From: Candidatus Evtepia faecigallinarum
Lineage (GTDB): Bacteria; Bacillota; Clostridia; Oscillospirales; Oscillospiraceae
NCBI GenBank assembly: GCA_019115225.1
Contig: DXEA01000041.1
Coordinates: 1 to 42,282 of the forward strand
DNA: 42,282 nt
Reading direction: 5' to 3'
The notes beneath the pieces are model-generated. The model was not told where the DNA came from. It saw only the letters and a list, made by a program, of their open reading frames with translations, and searched no databases. The position numbers and the translations under genes were made by a program. This document shows, one piece after another, positions 37,720 through 42,282 of the stretch (the first letter of the stretch is position 1; each line of letters starts with the position of its first letter).

Positions 37720-39960
37720 ATGACCGAGTTCAAGTCGGGCGTCGATCTATCCCTGATGGAAGGTGTCCTGCGCCAGTATCAGGACGACGCCACCAGTCTG
37801 ATCATGATCCTGCAGCAGGCCCAGTCGATCTATGGCTACCTCCCCCAGGAAGTGATCTACCATGTGGCGGAGCGGACGGGGAACAGCCCGGCCAAAGTCA
37901 TGGGCGTGGCTACCTTCTACAGCTACTTCCGCCTGCAGCCCATGGGCACCTATCAGATCATGCTCTGCGACGGCACTGCCTGCCACGTCAACGGCTCTGA
38001 GCGCATCCGCACCGCCATCACCCAGGAGCTGGGCATCACCAACGGCCAGACCACCGAGGACGGCATGTTCACCCTCAACGAGGTGGCCTGCCTCGGCTGC
38101 TGCTCCCTGGCCCCCGTGATGATGATCAACGGCGACACCTATGGCAACCTCACCCCCGAAAAGACCATCAAGATCCTCCGCAAGCTGCGGGAGAGAGAGT
38201 CCGGCCAGGGCATCCGCATCCTGGTGGGCCAGGGCAGCTGCGGCGTCTCTGCCGGCGCTGCCCGGGTGGCCAAGGTCCTCTCCGGCCACATGACCGCCAC
38301 CGACAGCTTCACCGTGGAGACCACCGGCTGTATCGGCATGTGCTATCTGGAGCCCATCGTGGACATCTACGAGGGCGACAAGCTCCTCCACCGCCTGGTG
38401 CGGGTCACCGAGACCGACGCCCTGGGCATCGTGGAGGCCGTGCGCAAGAACGACTTTTCCAAGCTGGAGGCCATGTTCATCAGCGACGAGGACGCCCGCT
38501 TCCTGAAAAAGCAGAAGCGGGTGGCCCTGCGCAACTGCGGCGTGGTCAACCCCACCAGCATCGACGACTACATCAACCACGACGGCTACAAGGCCCTGGA
38601 TAAGGCCCTGCAGATGGAGCCCGAGCAGGTCATCGAGGAGATCAAGATCTCCGGCCTGGCCGGCCGCGGCGGCGCCGGCTTCCCCACGTGGTTTAAGTGG
38701 GATGCCGCCCGGAAGGCAGAGGGGGAGGAGAAGTACCTCATCTGCAACGCCGACGAGGGCGACCCCGGCGCCTTCATGGACCGGGCCGTCATCGAGTCCG
38801 ACCCCCACACCCTCATCGAGGGCATGCTCATCGGCGCCTATGCCATTGGGGCCAGTGAGATGTTCGTCTATATCCGTGCCGAGTATCCCCTGGCCGTGGA
38901 GCGGCTGGGCCATGCCATCGAGCAGGCCCGCAGCCGGGGCCTTTTGGGGGAGAACATCCTGGGCAGCGGCTTCTCCTGCGACCTGAACATCAAGATCGGC
39001 GCCGGCGCCTTCGTCTGCGGCGAGGAGACCGCCCTCATCGAATCCATGGAGGGCAAGCGCGGCATGCCCCGCCTCAAGCCCCCCTTCCCCGCCCAGAGCG
39101 GCTACCTCAACGATCCCTCCAACATCAACAACGTGGAGACCTTTGCCAACGTGGCCTGGATCATCAACAACGGCGGCGCGGCCTTCGCGGCCATGGGTAC
39201 CGAGAACTCCAAGGGCACCAAGGTCTTTGCCCTCACCGGCAAGGTCCAGCGGGGCGGCCTGGTGGAGGTGCCCATGGGCAAGTCCCTCAAGGACGTCATC
39301 TTCGACATTGCCGGCGGCATCAAGGACGGCCGGAAGTATAAGGCCGTGCAGATGGGCGGCCCCTCCGGCGGCTGTATCCCCGCCTCCCTCCAGGATACCC
39401 CCATCGACTACAAGGCCCTCTCGGCCACCGGCGCCATCATGGGCTCCGGCGGCATGGTGGTCATGGACGACAGCACCTGTATGGTGAACATCGCCCGCTT
39501 CTTCCTGGACTTCACCGCCCGGGAATCCTGCGGCAAGTGCGTGCCCTGCCGCATCGGCACCACCCGCATGATGGAGATCCTCAACCGCATCTGCGACGGC
39601 CAGGGCCAGGAAGGGGACATCGAGCTGCTGGAGGAGCTGTGCATCAGCATCAAGGACGGCTCCCTGTGCGGCCTGGGCCAGACGGCCCCCAACCCGGTGC
39701 TGACCACCATCCGGTATTTCCGGGACGAGTACGAGGCCCACATCCGGGACAAGAAATGTCCTGCCTGTGAATGTTCTGCCCTGCTGACCATCTCTATCGA
39801 CCCGGCCAAGTGTACCGGCTGTACGGTCTGCGCCCGCAAGTGCCCCGTGGAGTGCATCAGCGGCGAGCGCAAGGAGCCCCATGTCATCGACCAGGCGGCC
39901 TGTATCAAGTGCAAGCAGTGCGTCAGCTCCTGTAAGTTCGGCGCCATTGTCGTAGAGTAA
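37720..39960 (+). CDS. Fused NuoE-NuoF type flavin oxidoreductase subunit (StnA-StnB-like)
   Basis: 746 residues joining modules that are separate proteins in most complexes. Residues about 1-155 are NuoE/HydC-like (thioredoxin fold, 2Fe-2S, CDGTACHVNGS and ACLGCCSLAPVM). About 165-250 is the second thioredoxin-like 2Fe-2S domain (GQGSCGVSAGAARVAKVL, TGCIGMCYLEP). About 270-680 is NuoF with GLAGRGGAGFPTWFKW and CNADEGDPGAFMDR (FMN/NADH site) and SCGKCVPCRIGT (4Fe-4S). The C-terminus holds two 4Fe-4S motifs (CTGCTVCARKCP, CIKCKQCVSSC). The ATG at 37720 follows AAAGGAG. It is the NADH-reacting, probably flavin-bifurcating subunit, working with the next gene. Confidence 0.9.
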   Translation: MTEFKSGVDLSLMEGVLRQYQDDATSLIMILQQAQSIYGYLPQEVIYHVAERTGNSPAKVMGVATFYSYFRLQPMGTYQIMLCDGTACHVNGSERIRTAITQELGITNGQTTEDGMFTLNEVACLGCCSLAPVMMINGDTYGNLTPEKTIKILRKLRERESGQGIRILVGQGSCGVSAGAARVAKVLSGHMTATDSFTVETTGCIGMCYLEPIVDIYEGDKLLHRLVRVTETDALGIVEAVRKNDFSKLEAMFISDEDARFLKKQKRVALRNCGVVNPTSIDDYINHDGYKALDKALQMEPEQVIEEIKISGLAGRGGAGFPTWFKWDAARKAEGEEKYLICNADEGDPGAFMDRAVIESDPHTLIEGMLIGAYAIGASEMFVYIRAEYPLAVERLGHAIEQARSRGLLGENILGSGFSCDLNIKIGAGAFVCGEETALIESMEGKRGMPRLKPPFPAQSGYLNDPSNINNVETFANVAWIINNGGAAFAAMGTENSKGTKVFALTGKVQRGGLVEVPMGKSLKDVIFDIAGGIKDGRKYKAVQMGGPSGGCIPASLQDTPIDYKALSATGAIMGSGGMVVMDDSTCMVNIARFFLDFTARESCGKCVPCRIGTTRMMEILNRICDGQGQEGDIELLEELCISIKDGSLCGLGQTAPNPVLTTIRYFRDEYEAHIRDKKCPACECSALLTISIDPAKCTGCTVCARKCPVECISGERKEPHVIDQAACIKCKQCVSSCKFGAIVVE

Positions 39961-39977
39961 GAAGGGAGGGGTTTTGG

Positions 39978-42047
39978 ATGAAAGCAAGAATTAAAGTGAT
40001 TATCAACGGCAAGCCCTGCACCGGCAAGCCGGGACAGACCCTTCTGGAGATCGCGGAGAACAACGGCATTGCGATCCCCAACCTCTGCCACAACGGCGAG
40101 CTGAAGCACTATGGCGGCTGCAGCCTCTGCGTGGTGGAGGCCGAGGGCAGCCCCAAGCTCCTGCGGGCCTGCGCCACCGTGGCCCAGGACGGCCAGGTGA
40201 TCTATACCGAATCCGAGCGGGTGGTGCGCACCCGCAAGACCAGCATCGAGCTGCTCATGAGTGACCACGACGGCGACTGCCGGGGCCCCTGCGTCCTCAG
40301 CTGTCCCGCCAGCGTCAACGCCCAGGGTTACATCCAGGCCATCGCCCGGGGGGACGACAAGGAGGCCGTGCGCATCCTGAAGGAGCGCCTGCCCATCCCC
40401 GCCTCCATCGGCCGGGTCTGCCCCCACCCCTGTGAGGGCGGCTGCCGCCGGCGGATGGTGGAGCAGCCCATCTCCATCTCTTATCTGAAATATTTCGCGG
40501 CGGACCGGGTCATTGCCCAGGGTGGCTACCTGCCTGCCAAGGCGGCTGCCACCGGCAAGCGGGTGGGCGTCATCGGCGGCGGCCCCGGCGGCCTGACCGC
40601 AGCTTATTACCTGTCCCTGAAGGGCCACCGGGTGACCATCGTGGACGCCATGCCCAAGATGGGCGGTATGCTCCGCTACGGCATCCCCGAGTACCGCCTG
40701 CCCAAGCGGGTGCTGGACGAGGAGGTCGCCGAGATCGCCTCTCTGGGTGTGGAGATGAAGAACAACTTCCGCATTGGGGTGGACGAGACCTTTGAGGAGT
40801 TCAAGAGCCACTATGATGCGGTGGTCATCGCCATCGGCGCCTGGGAGAGCATGCCCATCGGCTGCCCCGGCGAGGACCTGGACGGGGTCATGGGCGGCAT
40901 TGACTTCCTGCAGCGGGTGGCCCTGGGGGAGAAGCCCGACATCGGCGACAAGGTCGCCGTGGTGGGCGGCGGCAACACCGCCATGGACGCCTGCCGCACC
41001 GCCGTGCGTCTGGGGGCCAAGGAGGTCTATGTGGTCTACCGCCGCACCGAGGCGGAGATGCCTGCAGAACAGCTGGAGATCGACGAGGCCCGGGAAGAGG
41101 GCGTGATCTATAAGTTCCTCACCAACCCCGCCGAGATTGTCGGCGAGAACGGCAAGGTCAAGGAGATGAAGCTCCAGGTCATGGAGCTGGGCGAGCCCGA
41201 CGAGAGCGGCCGCCGCCGTCCCGTGCCCGTGGAGGGCAAGTTTGAGATCCTGCCGGTGACCTGCGTCATCAGCGCCATCGGCCAAAAGGCCAACGTGGCG
41301 GGCTTTGAGGGCATTGAGCTCAACCGGAAGGGGATCATCTCTGCCGACGAGACCAGCTATCGCACCTCCATGCCCGGGGTGTTCGCCGTGGGCGACGCCA
41401 CCAACAAGGGCGCGTCCATCGCCATCGAGGCCATCGGCGAGGCCCGCCGCTGCTCCCGGGTGGTGGACCTGTACCTCAACGGCATCCAGATGCCCTATCA
41501 GAAGACCTATCTGTCGGTGAAGAACCCCACGGAGGCGGACTTTGTGGACTACATCAAGCGGCCCCGCGCCCAGATGCCCACCCGTCCTGCCGAGGAGCGC
41601 AAGCACGACTTCGAGGAGATCAATCTGGGCTTCAGCGAGGCCCAGGCCCGCGCCGAGGCTGCCCGCTGTCTGGACTGCGGCTGCCATGACTTCAACGAGT
41701 GTAAGCTCATCCGCTGCGCCAACCTCTATGAGCTCCAGCCGGAGCGCATCGAGCGCCTGCGGGATCACGGCAAGGGCAAGACCCACCCCAGCTACAAGGA
41801 GAAGCGACTGGTGGTCATCGAGCGCGACCAGGGCAAGTGCATCCTGTGCAGCCAGTGCGTGCGTCTGTGCGACGAGGTCGTGGGCAAGGGCATCCTGGGC
41901 CTGGTGGACCGTGGCTTCGAGACCACCATCCGTCCGGAGTTCCAGCACAGCGACGATGTGATCCGCGGCTGTATCGACTGCCTCAAGTGCGCCGAGGCCT
42001 GCCCCACCGGCGCCCTGCGTATTCTGGAAAACGAGCTGGAGGACTGA
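39978..42047 (+). CDS. NuoG-N/GltD-type FAD oxidoreductase with ferredoxin domains (StnC/NfnB-like)
   Basis: 689 residues. An N-terminal 2Fe-2S ferredoxin domain (Cys 37, 48, 51, 65) precedes a GltD-like region with Cys-rich CRGPCVLSCP and CPHPCEGGCRR, FAD-binding VGVIGGGPGGLTAAYYLS, and the NADPH-site VAVVGGGNTAMDACRTAVRLGA, ending PGVFAVGDATNKGASIAIEAIGEAR. A C-terminal pair of 4Fe-4S sites (CILCSQCVRLC, CIDCLKCAEACP) follows. Hydrogenase H-cluster motifs are absent. The protein matches NADPH-reactive subunits of Nfn/Stn transhydrogenases, which couple NADPH, NAD+ and ferredoxin. GGGAGGGG lies before the ATG. A terminator follows. Confidence 0.9.
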   Translation: MKARIKVIINGKPCTGKPGQTLLEIAENNGIAIPNLCHNGELKHYGGCSLCVVEAEGSPKLLRACATVAQDGQVIYTESERVVRTRKTSIELLMSDHDGDCRGPCVLSCPASVNAQGYIQAIARGDDKEAVRILKERLPIPASIGRVCPHPCEGGCRRRMVEQPISISYLKYFAADRVIAQGGYLPAKAAATGKRVGVIGGGPGGLTAAYYLSLKGHRVTIVDAMPKMGGMLRYGIPEYRLPKRVLDEEVAEIASLGVEMKNNFRIGVDETFEEFKSHYDAVVIAIGAWESMPIGCPGEDLDGVMGGIDFLQRVALGEKPDIGDKVAVVGGGNTAMDACRTAVRLGAKEVYVVYRRTEAEMPAEQLEIDEAREEGVIYKFLTNPAEIVGENGKVKEMKLQVMELGEPDESGRRRPVPVEGKFEILPVTCVISAIGQKANVAGFEGIELNRKGIISADETSYRTSMPGVFAVGDATNKGASIAIEAIGEARRCSRVVDLYLNGIQMPYQKTYLSVKNPTEADFVDYIKRPRAQMPTRPAEERKHDFEEINLGFSEAQARAEAARCLDCGCHDFNECKLIRCANLYELQPERIERLRDHGKGKTHPSYKEKRLVVIERDQGKCILCSQCVRLCDEVVGKGILGLVDRGFETTIRPEFQHSDDVIRGCIDCLKCAEACPTGALRILENELED

Positions 42048-42068
42048 TACAGTCCGTCCTGCAAACAC

Positions 42069-42107
42069 AAACAGCCCGGCCTTTGCAACGCAAAGGCCGG
42101 GCTGTTT
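42069..42107 (+). terminator. Intrinsic terminator after the oxidoreductase operon
   Basis: An 18-bp perfect stem (42069-42086 and 42090-42107) with a 3-base loop ends in TTT, with another T run at 42114-42119. Confidence 0.95.
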
Positions 42108-42143
42108 CGTCCGTTTTTTGGGATGACGAAGGGAGCAGCTTCT

Positions 42144-42282
42144 GTGGCAACCCCGTGGGAAACCCGTGGGAAAAAGCATCAAAATCCATTGGCCCTCAAC
42201 GCCTCCCCCCAGAAGAAGGTTCTGAGCCTGGTGCTCTGTGTGGCTGTGATGCTCTCTGTCATGGTCCTGGGCGCCGGGGCGG
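42144..42282 (+). CDS. Secreted protein, N-terminus only
   Basis: An open frame runs to the window edge. The GTG at 42144 lies eight bases after AAGGGAG. After about 25 polar residues there is a signal-peptide-like stretch KKVLSLVLCVAVMLSVMVLG ending AGA. This pattern is common in S-layer-homology and other exported surface proteins of Oscillospiraceae. An ATG at 42123 in the same frame lacks a ribosome site. The mature protein is outside the window. Confidence 0.65.
   Translation, partial: MATPWETRGKKHQNPLALNASPQKKVLSLVLCVAVMLSVMVLGAGA

Noticed and set aside
37747-39987. Long minus-strand open frame opposite the fused NuoE-NuoF gene
   Set aside because: Shadow frame of a conserved multi-domain gene, with repetitive composition.
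37720-42047. Electron-bifurcating [FeFe] hydrogenase
   Set aside because: NuoE/F modules fit, but no H-cluster cysteine motifs occur in either protein, and the second protein has a GltD-type NADPH site instead.
39408-42182. A very long open frame (over 900 codons) on the minus strand opposite the transhydrogenase genes
   Set aside because: It is a mirror of GC-rich third positions in the plus-strand genes: its composition is repetitive (V/H/A/D/G-rich) and it crosses a terminator and an intergenic region.

Overview
The window is GC-rich (roughly 60-67% by eye), with G/C-ending codons, strong AAGGAGG-type ribosome binding sites and consensus sigma-A promoters. The gene set points to an anaerobic Clostridia member, most likely Oscillospiraceae (Flavonifractor/Lawsonibacter/Intestinimonas-like): a SCIFF peptide with its radical SAM maturase, a spoVB/yabM-mazG-hup cluster, class III ribonucleotide reductase, an ECF transporter S component, and a flavin-based NuoE/F plus NfnB-like oxidoreductase. 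The genus is an inference from gene content and style.

Layout. 1-922: 3' part missing from an AAA ATPase gene (minus). 1152-2923: marR-MATE efflux operon with a perfect 14-bp palindromic operator inside its promoter. 3004-3294: an unusual run of hairpins bracketed by two near-identical terminators, downstream of hup. 3305-6047: spoVB-like flippase, mazG, hup. 6067-8224: purine nucleoside phosphorylase and MTA/SAH deaminase. 8481-11091: SCIFF locus (48-aa six-cysteine precursor, terminator/attenuator, maturase, a 69-aa acidic protein, a 25-aa membrane peptide, a YdcF/SanA-like protein). 11185-15830: lipoprotein, permuted papain-like amidase, flavodoxin-like protein, membrane protein, Orn/Lys/Arg decarboxylase (all minus). 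16065-19075: ECF-S component, gdhA and a coiled-coil protein (plus). 19206-21718: FAH-family protein, threonine aldolase and CBS-domain protein (minus).

21916-34748 is a 12.8-kb, gap-free, single-direction block of phage head and contractile-tail genes: terminase small and large, portal, candidate protease/scaffold, small head protein, capsid, three connector-like genes, sheath, tube, two small genes, LysM baseplate protein, hub, spike, gp25-like wedge, baseplate J and DUF2313. It has no integrase, repressor, replication, lysis or fibre genes, and no gene large enough for a normal tape-measure protein. It is bounded by ordinary chromosomal genes with no visible att repeats. A domesticated, gene-transfer-agent-like particle or a fixed PBSX-like remnant is the main hypothesis, and this is the most interesting part of the window.

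34749-42282: NrdR-box-controlled nrdD, then a two-gene operon in which NuoE- and NuoF-type modules are fused in one 746-aa protein followed by a 689-aa NuoG-N/GltD/ferredoxin protein. This resembles the Sporomusa-type electron-bifurcating transhydrogenase (Stn) with StnA and StnB fused. The window ends in the signal peptide of a secreted protein. No tRNA, rRNA or CRISPR array was seen.
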